DNA of 64,000 nucleotides from contig NZ_CP009279.1 in assembly GCF_000758545.1 (NCBI RefSeq), positions 5,394,001-5,458,000 on the forward strand, given 5' to 3'. Both the position numbers and the translations under genes were made by a program. Under the pieces are notes generated by a model that saw only the letters and a program-made list of their open reading frames with translations, did no database searches and was not told the origin of the DNA. Positions 19,926 to 29,067 of this stretch are shown one piece after another (the first letter of the stretch is position 1; each line of letters starts with the position of its first letter). Source of the DNA: Paenibacillus sp. FSL H7-0737. GTDB lineage: Bacteria > Bacillota > Bacilli > Paenibacillales > Paenibacillaceae.

Positions 19926-20582
19926 TTATGCTTCAGTAGGTTCCTCTTGCTGAGGTTCATTTCCATCTATTTCAGCATCTTCAGAATCTGGAGAGGAGAG
20001 AACATACCCATCGATCAATCCCCAAAGTTCTTCTTTACCAAGGCCAATCTCTGAAGAGAATGGAATGAAATTATCCCCTGGCAGTACGCCAAGCTCCTGC
20101 TTCATGATCTTGATATGCTTTTGCCAGCGAGTCTTCGGAATCTTATCCGCCTTAGTTGCTACTACACACATAGGAAGATCATAATGCTTCAACCAGTCGA
20201 ACATCATCTTATCATTGCTGGTCGGCGGATGACGCAGATCCACGATGAGCAGAACAAGCTTCAACGTATCGCGCTCAGAGAGATATTTTTCCACCATCTT
20301 GCCCCATGTTGCACGTTGCGTCTTCGACACTTTAGCATATCCGTAACCTGGAAAGTCAACAAAATACATGCTGTCTTCATTGATACGGTAATAGTTCATA
20401 TGCTGGGTCTTACCTGGAGTGGAGCTTGTCCGAGCCAGATTCTTGCGGTTAATCATTCGGTTAATGAGGGATGACTTCCCTACATTGGAGCGCCCTGCCA
20501 GAGCAACCTCTGGCAAAGCATCATCAGGGTATTGATCAGGGCCAACGGCACTGATTATAAATTCGGCAATATTAACTTTCAT
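19926..20582 (-). CDS. ysxC: Ribosome-biogenesis GTPase YsxC/EngB
   Basis: 218 residues. It is a TrmE-Era-class GTPase needed for late 50S subunit assembly. G-motifs: G1 AGRSNVGKSSLIN, G2 region with TSSTPGKTQ, G3 VDFPGYGYAKV and G4 VVATKADKIP. A short acidic tail (SPDSEDAEIDGNEPQQEEPT) extends beyond the usual end near residue 195. It follows lonA by 12 bp, the same order as in Bacillus subtilis, and the two are co-transcribed. Confidence 0.97.
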   Translation of the reverse strand: MKVNIAEFIISAVGPDQYPDDALPEVALAGRSNVGKSSLINRMINRKNLARTSSTPGKTQHMNYYRINEDSMYFVDFPGYGYAKVSKTQRATWGKMVEKYLSERDTLKLVLLIVDLRHPPTSNDKMMFDWLKHYDLPMCVVATKADKIPKTRWQKHIKIMKQELGVLPGDNFIPFSSEIGLGKEELWGLIDGYVLSSPDSEDAEIDGNEPQQEEPTEA

Positions 20583-20594
20583 AGGACTTCCTTT

Positions 20595-22958
20595 CTAATG
20601 CACACTACTCGGTGGCTCACTGCTAATTTCATTATGATGCTCAACTAACGCATGATGCAAGACCTGATCCATGTTAGATACTGGTATGAACTCCACATCA
20701 TTGCGTACGCTCTCTGGAATTTCTTTCAGATCACGTTCATTGTCTTTGGGAAGAAGGATCTTTTTATATCCAGCACGGTGTGCAGCTAAAGACTTCTCTT
20801 TCAGTCCACCGATCGGCAATACACGTCCACGCAAGGTGATCTCACCGGTCATGGCCACGTCCTTCGAAACATAACGCTTCGTAAGTGCGGAGATCAATGC
20901 GGTAGCAATCGTAATCCCTGCAGACGGGCCATCCTTCGGAATCGCACCTTCAGGAATGTGGATATGAATATCAATCTTCTCATAAAAATCGGGCTGGAGT
21001 CCCAGCTCCTCCGCCTTCGAACGTGTATAACTGAAAGCGGCCTGCGCCGACTCCTTCATTACATCGCCCAGTTGTCCAGTAAGTGTCAGCTTGCCCGTTC
21101 CCTGCACGACAGTCACTTCGATCAGCAGCGTATCGCCACCAACCTCAGTCCAGGCCAGTCCAGTTACTGTGCCAATCTGATCTTCAAGCTCCGCCATACC
21201 GTAACGGTATTTCGATGCACCTAAATAATCCTTGATGTCATCCGGAAGAATGACTACACTTTCTTTTTCCTTGGACACAATCTGTTTCGCGGCTTTGCGG
21301 CATAACGCTGCAATCTGCTGCTCCAAATTACGCACACCGGATTCACGAGTATATTCGCGCACGATACGCAATAAACTGTCGTCTTCGATGATCAGCTGAT
21401 CTTCTGCAAGACCATGATTCTTCTTCTGCTTCGGCAAAAGATAACGGCTACCGATCTGCAATTTCTCCAGTTCCGTATAACCCGGAATGAACAGCATTTC
21501 CATCCGATCGAGTAGCGGACGCGGAATGTTATGCACTACATTCGCTGTTGTAACAAACATAACGTTTGATAAATCAAACGGCAACTCGACGAAATGGTCA
21601 CTGAACGTATTGTTCTGTTCTGGGTCCAATACCTCAAGCAATGCTGAGGATGGGTCACCACGGAAATCTGCAGCCATTTTATCAATCTCATCTAGCAGGA
21701 TAACCGGATTAATCGTGCCTGCCGTCTTCATCCCTTGAATGATTCGGCCTGGCATCGCACCCACATAAGTCCGGCGATGACCACGGATCTCCGCTTCATC
21801 ACGCACACCGCCAAGCGAAATGCGAACGAACTTACGATTAAGTGAACGGGCAATGGAACGAGCGAGTGAGGTTTTCCCCACACCTGGAGGCCCTACAAGA
21901 CATAGGATCGGACCTTTTAGCTTCTTCACCAACTGCTGAACGGCTAAATATTCCAATACCCGTTCCTTTGGTTTTTCCAAACCGTAGTGGTCCTCATCAA
22001 GTACCTGTTCTGCCTTCTTGATATCAAGGTCATCTTCTGTCTGTTCATTCCAAGGAAGACCCAGCAGCCAATCCACATAGTTGCGAATTACGCCACCTTC
22101 AGCTGAGCTCACTGGCATTTTTTCCAGACGATCGATTTCCTTCTCCATCTTCTCTTTCACGCGTTCCGGCAAATTCTTCTCTTCCATGAGATTCCGCAGT
22201 TCTTCCGCTTCTCCCACCCGACCTTCCTTCTCGCCGAGTTCTTTCTGGATCGCTTTCATTTGCTCGCGCAAATAATATTCCTTCTGCGTCTTCTCCATCT
22301 GCTTCTTCACACGTTGATTGATCTTGCGTTCAAGCTCCAGCACTTCACGCTCATTATTAAGAATATCAAGAAGCTTCTCTAGCCGTTTACTGACATCAAT
22401 CGTCTCTAGAATTTCTTGCTTATCCTTGATCTTCAGCGATAGATGGCTCGTAATGACATCCGCAAGACGACCCGGCTCCTCAATATCGGATACAGCAGCC
22501 AGTGTCTCTGGTGTCACTTTTTTGGATAACGTTATATAGTGTTCGAACTGATTAAGTACTGTACGCATCAGCGCGTCACACTCTTGATCGCCATCTTCCT
22601 CTTCTGGTAGCTCGCGCGCCATAACCTCATAATACTCATCATTATCGATATAATTAATAATTTCGGCTCGTTCTACACCCTCAACCAGTACACGAATCGT
22701 ACCGTTTGGCAGCTTCAGCATTTGCCGCACATTCGCGACAGTACCGACCCGAAAAATATCGTCCTGACCAGGCTCTTCAATATTCACTTCCGACTGTGAA
22801 CACAGAAGAATTAAATTATCTTCAACCATAGCTTTTTCTAGTGCCCGAACTGACTTCTCACGGCCCACATCCAAGTGAAGAACCATGCTTGGGTACACAA
22901 GAAGACCTCTTAGCGGTAATAAAGGAAAACGACGACCTTTTGTTTTATTTGTCATCAT
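20595..22958 (-). CDS. lon: ATP-dependent protease LonA
   Basis: 787 residues from the chosen start. It degrades misfolded and regulatory proteins in the cytoplasm. Order: N-terminal substrate domain (PLLPLRGLLVYPSMVLHLDV), coiled-coil centre rich in Glu and Lys, AAA+ module with Walker A GPPGVGKTSLARS and Walker B PVILLDEIDKM, sensor region, and the protease domain with catalytic serine in GAIPKDGPSAGITIA and lysine further on. The frame opens nine codons earlier, but GGGAGGTG sits 8 nt before the tandem ATGATG at 22958, which is the better start. Upstream is a terminator of lonB and a possible promoter (TTGGTG, 18 bp, TAGAAT). No CIRCE or CtsR site was seen. Confidence 0.97.
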   Translation of the reverse strand: MMTNKTKGRRFPLLPLRGLLVYPSMVLHLDVGREKSVRALEKAMVEDNLILLCSQSEVNIEEPGQDDIFRVGTVANVRQMLKLPNGTIRVLVEGVERAEIINYIDNDEYYEVMARELPEEEDGDQECDALMRTVLNQFEHYITLSKKVTPETLAAVSDIEEPGRLADVITSHLSLKIKDKQEILETIDVSKRLEKLLDILNNEREVLELERKINQRVKKQMEKTQKEYYLREQMKAIQKELGEKEGRVGEAEELRNLMEEKNLPERVKEKMEKEIDRLEKMPVSSAEGGVIRNYVDWLLGLPWNEQTEDDLDIKKAEQVLDEDHYGLEKPKERVLEYLAVQQLVKKLKGPILCLVGPPGVGKTSLARSIARSLNRKFVRISLGGVRDEAEIRGHRRTYVGAMPGRIIQGMKTAGTINPVILLDEIDKMAADFRGDPSSALLEVLDPEQNNTFSDHFVELPFDLSNVMFVTTANVVHNIPRPLLDRMEMLFIPGYTELEKLQIGSRYLLPKQKKNHGLAEDQLIIEDDSLLRIVREYTRESGVRNLEQQIAALCRKAAKQIVSKEKESVVILPDDIKDYLGASKYRYGMAELEDQIGTVTGLAWTEVGGDTLLIEVTVVQGTGKLTLTGQLGDVMKESAQAAFSYTRSKAEELGLQPDFYEKIDIHIHIPEGAIPKDGPSAGITIATALISALTKRYVSKDVAMTGEITLRGRVLPIGGLKEKSLAAHRAGYKKILLPKDNERDLKEIPESVRNDVEFIPVSNMDQVLHHALVEHHNEISSEPPSSVH

Positions 22959-23135
22959 CGCTTTCGCACCTCCCATGGCTCTCAATTAATCTCATATGCA
23001 TTCATTCTAACAAAAGCAGCCCCAAAACACCAACAAAGTACTTGCAATTTAAGAATAAACAACCTTATTATCCTTAAAAAACGGCAACGTTTCTCCAAGA
23101 AATGTAAGGATTATGGAAAGTGTGAATCTATACTT

Positions 23136-23173
23136 TAAAAAAGGAAGCAGCAGACACGCCTGCGGCTCCCTTT
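23136..23173 (-). terminator. Intrinsic terminator after lonB
   Basis: On the minus strand GGGAGCCGCAG pairs with CTGCTGCTTCC (with G-T pairs), followed by six T. It lies about 80 nt after the lonB stop and separates lonB from lonA. Confidence 0.8.
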
Positions 23174-23251
23174 ATTTTACAGTGGCAAGTCACGATTTAC
23201 TTATCGAAACCATAACACACCCTAGCTTACATTTTAGGTAATAATTTAAGC

Positions 23252-24961
23252 TCAGCCCTTTGCAGATTCGCCAGCGGCATCAGCCTTCAGAAGTGAAGGT
23301 GCTGCGGAGAAAAGCTCGCCAGCTACTGCAGGAAGCCTGACGTCTGCTGTATCGGCGCCAAACAGATGACGGAATACTTCTTCCACCGTTTCCATTGGAA
23401 TGACGCGTAGTGGGGCGAGGTCAGCGAATAGGGACTGCCAGTTTTCTTTTGGAATAAGCACCGTAGTAGCTCCTGCCTGAAAAGCAGCCTCCACCTTCGC
23501 AATTACACCACCAACAGGCTTCACACGCCCGTGTATGCCTATCTCACCAGTGATCGCTACGGTATTATCCACGGGAAGACCACGAATGGCGGAGACGATA
23601 GCAACTGCCATCGCAACCCCCGCTGAGGGTCCGTCAATGGGTGTTCCACCTGGAAAGTTCACATGCAGATCATAACGGTCTGGTTCCAGATTCATGGTAC
23701 GCAGTACGGTCAATACGTTCTCAACGGAGCCTTTAGCCATGCTCTTTCTCCGAATCGTCCGAGAACCTCCTCCAATCTCTTCCTCATCTACAACTCCGGT
23801 TACGTTCAATCTACCTTGACCGTTCTGCGCAGGCGCTGCGGATACTTCGATCTCGAGCAAGGTGCCCATTCCCGGTCCATACACTGCAAGTCCGTTAACC
23901 AATCCAATCTGCGGCGCGGAAGGAATCTTGCGCTCTGTTCGAAGTGGCAGCTGGCTACTGCCTGCTACCCATTCTACATCAGCAGCACTTAGCGTATCTC
24001 TCTGCTCCGTTAGCGCTAATCCAGCTGCGAGCTGAATCATATTGACTGCCTCCCGGCCATTTGTTGCATATTGCTGCACAACAGTGACTGCTTCAGGGCT
24101 TGGCTTCAGTCCGATCTTCTGTATCGCGTCACGCGCGATGACCGCAATCTCATCCGGCAATAGCGGACGGAAATAAATCTCCATGCAGCGTGAACGCAGC
24201 GCGGGAGAAATCTCATCCGGGGATCGCGTAGTCGCGCCTACTAACCGGAAATCAGCGGGTAAGCCATTTTGAAAAATATCATGAATATAAGCCGGAGTAT
24301 TATTGTCCTCCGAATTATAATACGCGCTCTCTAGCAGAACCTTCCGGTCCTCCAGCACCTTTAGCAGCTTGTTCATCTGAATGGGGTGAAGCTCACCTAT
24401 CTCATCCAGAAAAAGAATCCCGCCATGCGCCTTCGTCACCGCTCCCGGCTTGGGTTGTGGCACACCTGCTACGCCCATGGCTCCAGCACCTTGATAAATA
24501 GGATCATGCACCGATCCGATCAACGGGTCGGCAATACCACGCTCATCAAAACGAGCGGTCGTCGCATCAATTTCAGTGAATTTGGCGTCACTTTTAAAAG
24601 GGGAAAGGACATTTTTTTTCGCCTCTTCCATGACCACGCGCGCCGCTGCAGTCTTGCCGACTCCTGGCGGACCATAAATAATCACATGCTGCGGATTAGC
24701 ACTACATAGTGCGGCCTTCAGGGCGCGGAGCCCATCTTTTTGCCCAACAATATCTCCAATAGAAGCCGGCCTAGTTTTCTCCGACAATGGTTTGGTTAGT
24801 GAAATCATACGCATCTTCCGTAGTTTATCCAGTTCCTTACGCGACTCTCGGTCTACCGCCGTCTTGTTTGTCTTCTGACCCCGCAGCAGATTCCAAAAGT
24901 ATACGCCGATAACCAGCGCGAAAAAGAGCTGCACGATCATCACAACTATACTTAATTCCAT
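23252..24961 (-). CDS. lonB: ATP-dependent protease LonB (membrane-linked, sporulation type)
   Basis: 569 residues. An N-terminal membrane helix (SIVVMIVQLFFALVIGVYFW) precedes the AAA+ domain (Walker A IIYGPPGVGKTAAARV, Walker B GGILFLDEIGELHP) and a C-terminal Lon protease domain with the Ser in PIDGPSAGVAMAVAI. The N-terminal Lon substrate domain is absent, as in Bacillus subtilis LonB, which acts in the forespore under sigma-F control. The ribosome site GGAGGATGACCT precedes the ATG. The gene lies next to lonA but has its own terminator, so it forms a separate unit. Forespore expression here is inferred from the homologue. Confidence 0.95.
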   Translation of the reverse strand: MELSIVVMIVQLFFALVIGVYFWNLLRGQKTNKTAVDRESRKELDKLRKMRMISLTKPLSEKTRPASIGDIVGQKDGLRALKAALCSANPQHVIIYGPPGVGKTAAARVVMEEAKKNVLSPFKSDAKFTEIDATTARFDERGIADPLIGSVHDPIYQGAGAMGVAGVPQPKPGAVTKAHGGILFLDEIGELHPIQMNKLLKVLEDRKVLLESAYYNSEDNNTPAYIHDIFQNGLPADFRLVGATTRSPDEISPALRSRCMEIYFRPLLPDEIAVIARDAIQKIGLKPSPEAVTVVQQYATNGREAVNMIQLAAGLALTEQRDTLSAADVEWVAGSSQLPLRTERKIPSAPQIGLVNGLAVYGPGMGTLLEIEVSAAPAQNGQGRLNVTGVVDEEEIGGGSRTIRRKSMAKGSVENVLTVLRTMNLEPDRYDLHVNFPGGTPIDGPSAGVAMAVAIVSAIRGLPVDNTVAITGEIGIHGRVKPVGGVIAKVEAAFQAGATTVLIPKENWQSLFADLAPLRVIPMETVEEVFRHLFGADTADVRLPAVAGELFSAAPSLLKADAAGESAKG

Positions 24962-25290
24962 AGGTCATCCTCCTGTTTCGTTCAGTCTACCTTTCCACCT
25001 TTGGCTACTATTAGGTAGTATAGCCGTTTCGGTAATTAGTAAACGCACAATTGAGGATTTGTTGAATTGTTGGTGTAAGACAAGCAGTGGAGTTCGACTT
25101 TCGAGGCATTGAAAGGTCTGGGAGTGCTAGAGACACCTCAGATTCTTCACCACCCCCTCTAGCGGAAGATGAGTATGAACAGCCATAGAACTTGGTGCTA
25201 CATTCACGTTCGGTAGGCCCCTATTTCTGTCGACTGTGTGCTCAATGGCGTTAAGTCATCTATGGAAGAAGCTTAAGATGGTCTTCAAGC
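24962..25290. other. Non-coding gap, no recognised feature
   Basis: No frame with coding character or homology was seen here. The first 60 bases would hold the lonB promoter on the minus strand, but I cannot place -35 and -10 boxes confidently. Beyond that the sequence is unremarkable until the 51-bp periodic array begins at 25291. Confidence 0.4.
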
Positions 25291-25530
25291 GATAATCCGG
25301 GAAAATCCACTTTATTATTCGTTGTTTATGATCTCTAAGCGGATAATTAGGGATTTCCTCCCTGATTATATGTTGTTTATGGACTCTAGGCTGATAATTA
25401 GGGAATTCCTCCCTGATTATCAGCCAAAATGGTTATAAATAAGGTGAATCGCTCATTTATTAGGGAGGTTTTCCCTAAAAAGATCGATTTGGAACGATAT
25501 TAGGCTTTTTTCAGGGAGGTTTTCCCTAAT
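25291..25530. repeat. 51-bp periodic intergenic array with orientation switch
   Basis: Three direct units start at 25291, 25342 and 25393, exactly 51 bp apart. Each opens with GATAAT, and the second and third carry TTAGGGAWTTCCTCCCTGA. Two further copies of the same core occur in inverted orientation, TAGGGAGGTTTTCCCTAA at 25461 and 25512, again 51 bp apart. The core is itself an imperfect palindrome (AGGGA...TCCCT). The first unit is the most degenerate. No ORF crosses it sensibly. It may be a Paenibacillus-type interspersed element or a protein-binding array. Function is unknown. Confidence 0.85.
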
Positions 25531-25757
25531 TATTTATTAATGCTCCAAATTTCGCTCCATAGTGCACATCTTACGGCACTCCTCACCACATTCCTTATCA
25601 CATTCCTTATCACATTCCATACTAACTACATATAACATACCAACTTCCTTACCATACTCCATACCCCACTCCTTCTAATCAAGTCATTCGCACTTCCAGC
25701 ATCCCATCTGCAGGTAATTCCTTAAACATTAGCCCATCAACCATTAAACTTACTATG
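25531..25757. other. Low-complexity gap with short direct repeats
   Basis: A 12-base motif CACATTCCTTAT is repeated twice, followed by a variant, near 25597-25632, in a pyrimidine-rich stretch. No coding signal or clear terminator is seen. It lies immediately downstream of the nuclease gene, which therefore has no obvious intrinsic terminator. Confidence 0.5.
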
Positions 25758-26429
25758 TTAATCCCAGTAATAAAGGACATCACGAGCCAGCCTATACCCA
25801 ACATTTCTAACACCGATCCCTCTTCTCACAGGTTTCAACCAGCCCTTTTCACACAGCTTCATCAACATCAAACGTACCGTTTTGGGGTCTATAGCAAAAT
25901 AATCAGCTACATCTTTGGGACGAACTGTCCCCGCTTGGCGAACCACTAATCGCATGATTTCCTTCTCAGCAAATAGTAATTTTCCATGCGGTGCATCTAC
26001 AATTAAATAACGGCTTAGCACCACACGCAGCAGTGTAATACATAGCTCTGGGCGCTGTTCCACATCGTCATAGGCAAATGAAATTACTTGGTAACCCATT
26101 CCGTATAGAAACGTCTCACGATTTAGCTCATTACAATACTTCAGCCTGTCCATGTCCCTCACATGCGCTGCATACCCTTTGATCTCGAACAAGAGCTTGA
26201 TAGGCCCCGGCAAAAAAGCATAATCCGCGAAATAAGATCGTCCGCGCCAATCCAGCACTTCATACTCCGGATGTAGATCATTGAAATCTCCACGAAGCGG
26301 CCACCATACATTCTGTAAAAACATTTCTTCGGCATGACGATGCCCTCTCTCCAGCCTCCCTCGTCGTTCCCCATTCCTGCTTGCTAGATGCTTCTCAATA
26401 AACGCTTCATGGGCTTGTTCATAGTTCAT
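25758..26429 (-). CDS. Predicted PD-(D/E)XK endonuclease with C-terminal winged helix
   Basis: 223 residues. The N-terminal half resembles Vsr/DUF559-type nucleases. HAEEMFLQNVWWPL supplies the first glutamate (about 34-35), SYFADYAF the aspartate (about 69), and KLLFEIKGYAAH the E-x-K pair (about 82 and 84). A late VISFAYDDVEQRP strand is consistent with the fold. Residues about 145-215 look like a winged-helix DNA-binding domain (GTVRPKDVADYFAIDPKTVR, then KGWLKPVRRGIGVRNVGYRL). The pairing suggests a sequence-guided nuclease or a regulator on a nuclease scaffold. It is preceded by the ispG terminator, so it is its own unit, and it is inserted between lonB and ispG. The family assignment is mine from motifs only. 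Confidence 0.75.
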   Translation of the reverse strand: MNYEQAHEAFIEKHLASRNGERRGRLERGHRHAEEMFLQNVWWPLRGDFNDLHPEYEVLDWRGRSYFADYAFLPGPIKLLFEIKGYAAHVRDMDRLKYCNELNRETFLYGMGYQVISFAYDDVEQRPELCITLLRVVLSRYLIVDAPHGKLLFAEKEIMRLVVRQAGTVRPKDVADYFAIDPKTVRLMLMKLCEKGWLKPVRRGIGVRNVGYRLARDVLYYWD

Positions 26430-26461
26430 TCGATGTTCCCCCTGATTAATTTATTCCACGC

Positions 26462-26516
26462 AAAAAAACGCCCCGTTCCCACCACCGGATATACCGGGGG
26501 GGTAACAGGGCGTTCT
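26462..26516 (-). terminator. Intrinsic terminator after ispG
   Basis: On the minus strand AACGCCCTGTT pairs with AACGGGGCGTT around a GC-rich loop, followed by seven T. It lies about 45 nt after the ispG stop and just before the nuclease gene start. Confidence 0.88.
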
Positions 26517-26561
26517 TCGCCACATATTATGAATTGAATCATTAATTCGTAAAAGACCAAA

Positions 26562-27689
26562 TTACTTTGATTGCACCGGAGGTGCAAGATTAGCGTGAGC
26601 ACGCCCTGGAATTTCTCCTGTTGCCTCATACGCTACAACAATCGCATCGATTTCCTTCTTCAGCTCGTTCACGAGTTCCGCTTCAGGCACCTTACGAATC
26701 ATCTGACCGTAACGGAACAACAAACCTTCCCCACGGGCACCAGCAATACCAATATCCGCTTCACGCGCCTCACCAGGACCATTAACGGCACATCCTAGCA
26801 CTGATACTTTAATAGGCACCTTAAGCTTCGAAATGTACTCTTCCACCTCATTAGCGATGGAGAAGAGATCTATATCAAGTCGTCCGCAAGTCGGACAAGA
26901 AATGAGTGTTGCCGCGTTAGAGATCAGACCGAAGGTCTTCAGTAGCTCGCGTGCCACCTTAACTTCTTCCACTGGATCAGCGCTAAGCGAGATACGCAGG
27001 GTGCTGCCGATGCCCATAGAGAGCAGTGCACCGATACCCGCAGAGCTCTTTACTGTACCGGCAAACAAGGTGCCGGATTCTGTAATCCCGAGGTGCAGCG
27101 GATAAGGAATAACTTCCGCAGCCTGACGGTAAGCTTCGATGGCCATGGGCACATCAGATGCTTTTAAAGATACGATAATATCGTGGAAATCCAGCTCTTC
27201 CAAAATCCCAATATGGTACAGTGCACTTTCTACCATAGCTTCTGGAGTCGGATATCCGTATTTCTCCAAGAGATGATTCTCCAAAGAACCGGCGTTTACA
27301 CCAATCCGAATCGGAATTCCTTTTTCTTTACACGCTTTAACTACTGCTTCTACCTTCTCCCGACGACCGATATTGCCCGGATTAATCCGTACTTTATCGA
27401 TGCCGTTCTCAATAGCCATCAGCGCAAGCTTATAGTTAAAATGAATATCCGCTACGAGTGGGATATGAATCTGCTTCTTGATCTCCTTAATCGCGGCGGC
27501 TGCCTCTTCATTGTTGACAGTAACGCGTACCAGTTGGCAGCCTGCTTCCTCAAGCCGTAAAATTTCGGCTACAGTAGCCTCCACATCAGCTGTTTTGGTT
27601 GTACACATGCTTTGAATCGCAACCTCGTTGTTTCCCCCAATAATGAGCCCGCCAACATTGACAGGACGGGTTTGGTGTCTCAAGAACAT
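26562..27689 (-). CDS. ispG: 4-hydroxy-3-methylbut-2-enyl diphosphate synthase (flavodoxin)
   Basis: 375 residues from the chosen start. It reduces 2-C-methyl-erythritol-2,4-cyclodiphosphate to HMBPP in the MEP isoprenoid pathway, using a [4Fe-4S] cluster. The N-terminal TIM-barrel part starts RPVNVGGLIIGGNNEVAIQS. The cluster cysteines are visible at SCPTCGRLDID and at VLGCAVNGPGEAREADIGIA. An upstream in-frame start would add 14 residues. The ATG at 27689 has GGGGAG 7 nt before it and fits family length. Its position downstream of clpX differs from Bacillus subtilis and is a lineage trait of this block. Confidence 0.96.
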   Translation of the reverse strand: MFLRHQTRPVNVGGLIIGGNNEVAIQSMCTTKTADVEATVAEILRLEEAGCQLVRVTVNNEEAAAAIKEIKKQIHIPLVADIHFNYKLALMAIENGIDKVRINPGNIGRREKVEAVVKACKEKGIPIRIGVNAGSLENHLLEKYGYPTPEAMVESALYHIGILEELDFHDIIVSLKASDVPMAIEAYRQAAEVIPYPLHLGITESGTLFAGTVKSSAGIGALLSMGIGSTLRISLSADPVEEVKVARELLKTFGLISNAATLISCPTCGRLDIDLFSIANEVEEYISKLKVPIKVSVLGCAVNGPGEAREADIGIAGARGEGLLFRYGQMIRKVPEAELVNELKKEIDAIVVAYEATGEIPGRAHANLAPPVQSK

Positions 27690-27798
27690 GATTTTTCTCC
27701 CCCATAACGCCAAAGCTCCACCCCTTCGCAACCGCTAGTGAAGCGGGATAAGCGGAAGAAAGGTGGAGACAGTGACATGTATTGTTAAGGTAAGCGAC

Positions 27799-29055
27799 TT
27801 ACGCGCTTTCCTCTTTCTTTTTGTCTTTCTTAAGGTTCAATTCAGGCAAAGCCTTCTCTTGAACGACCTGCTCCGTGATCACACAATCCTTAATATCATC
27901 GCGTGAAGGAACTTCATACATCACATCAAGCATGATGCTCTCAATAATCGCGCGCAGTCCACGGGCTCCCGTATTGCGTTTGATCGCTTCCTTGGCAATT
28001 GCTTCGAGTGCCAACGGTTCGAACTTCAGCGCTACGTTATCCATTTCCAGCAGCTTGATGTATTGTTTCGTGAGTGCATTCTTAGGCTCGGAAAGGATAC
28101 GCACCAGCGTATTCTCATCAAGCGGCTCCAAAGTCGAGATGACCGGTAGACGGCCTACAAATTCAGGGATTAATCCGAATTTGAGCAAGTCTTCAGGCAA
28201 TACCATCGACAAATATTCGCCAGGCTTGAGATCCTTTTGTCCTTCAACTGCTGCGTTGAAGCCAATGACTTTTTTACCGATACGGCGTTTAATCATTTGC
28301 TCCAGACCGTCAAAGGCACCGCCTACGATGAACAAGATGTTCGTCGTATCAATTTGAATAAACTCTTGATGAGGATGCTTACGACCACCTTGTGGAGGTA
28401 CGGAAGCAACCGTTCCTTCGAGAATCTTCAGAAGCGCCTGCTGTACACCTTCACCGGATACGTCACGAGTAATAGACGGGTTCTCGGATTTACGTGCCAC
28501 TTTATCAATCTCATCAATATAGATAATGCCGCGTTCGGCTTTCTCCACATCATAATCTGCCGCTTGAATCAGCTTAAGCAGAATGTTCTCAACATCCTCG
28601 CCGACATAACCAGCTTCCGTTAGGGAAGTAGCATCAGCAATCGCAAATGGAACATTGATAATCTTCGCCATCGTTTGTGCGAGCAAAGTTTTACCCGAAC
28701 CTGTTGGACCGAGCAAAAGAATATTACTCTTCGTCAGTTCAACATCTTCGATTTTGCTTTGGCTGTTCACACGCTTATAGTGATTGTAAACTGCAACAGA
28801 CAGCGATTTCTTCGCTTGCTCTTGACCGATTACATATTGATCCAAAATATCGCGGATTTCCTTTGGTTTCGGAATATCCTTCAGATCAAGCTCTTCCTCA
28901 TGACCGAGCTCTTCTTCCACGATTTCCGTGCAAAGCTCGATACATTCGTCACATATATAAACGCCCGGTCCTGCTACAAGCTTACGAACCTGCTCTTGTG
29001 ATTTGCCGCAAAAAGAACATTTCAATTGCCCTTTTTCATCATTAAATTTAAACAT
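27799..29055 (-). CDS. clpX: ATP-dependent Clp protease ATP-binding subunit ClpX
   Basis: 418 residues. It unfolds substrates and feeds them to ClpP. The N-terminal zinc-binding domain has CSFCGKSQ and CDECIELC. The AAA+ module has Walker A LLGPTGSGKTLLAQT and Walker B GIIYIDEIDKVARKS. The pore loop GYVGED and the ClpP-docking IGF in RRIGKKVIGFNA are all present. Length is normal. It starts 12 bp after clpP, so clpP and clpX are probably co-transcribed. In Bacillus subtilis the two genes are apart. Confidence 0.98.
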   Translation of the reverse strand: MFKFNDEKGQLKCSFCGKSQEQVRKLVAGPGVYICDECIELCTEIVEEELGHEEELDLKDIPKPKEIRDILDQYVIGQEQAKKSLSVAVYNHYKRVNSQSKIEDVELTKSNILLLGPTGSGKTLLAQTMAKIINVPFAIADATSLTEAGYVGEDVENILLKLIQAADYDVEKAERGIIYIDEIDKVARKSENPSITRDVSGEGVQQALLKILEGTVASVPPQGGRKHPHQEFIQIDTTNILFIVGGAFDGLEQMIKRRIGKKVIGFNAAVEGQKDLKPGEYLSMVLPEDLLKFGLIPEFVGRLPVISTLEPLDENTLVRILSEPKNALTKQYIKLLEMDNVALKFEPLALEAIAKEAIKRNTGARGLRAIIESIMLDVMYEVPSRDDIKDCVITEQVVQEKALPELNLKKDKKKEESA

Positions 29056-29067
29056 CTAACCACCCCT

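Noticed and set aside
25291..25530. Possible CRISPR array
   Set aside because: The period is regular, but the segments between cores are themselves repeated and two copies are inverted. No cas genes are present.
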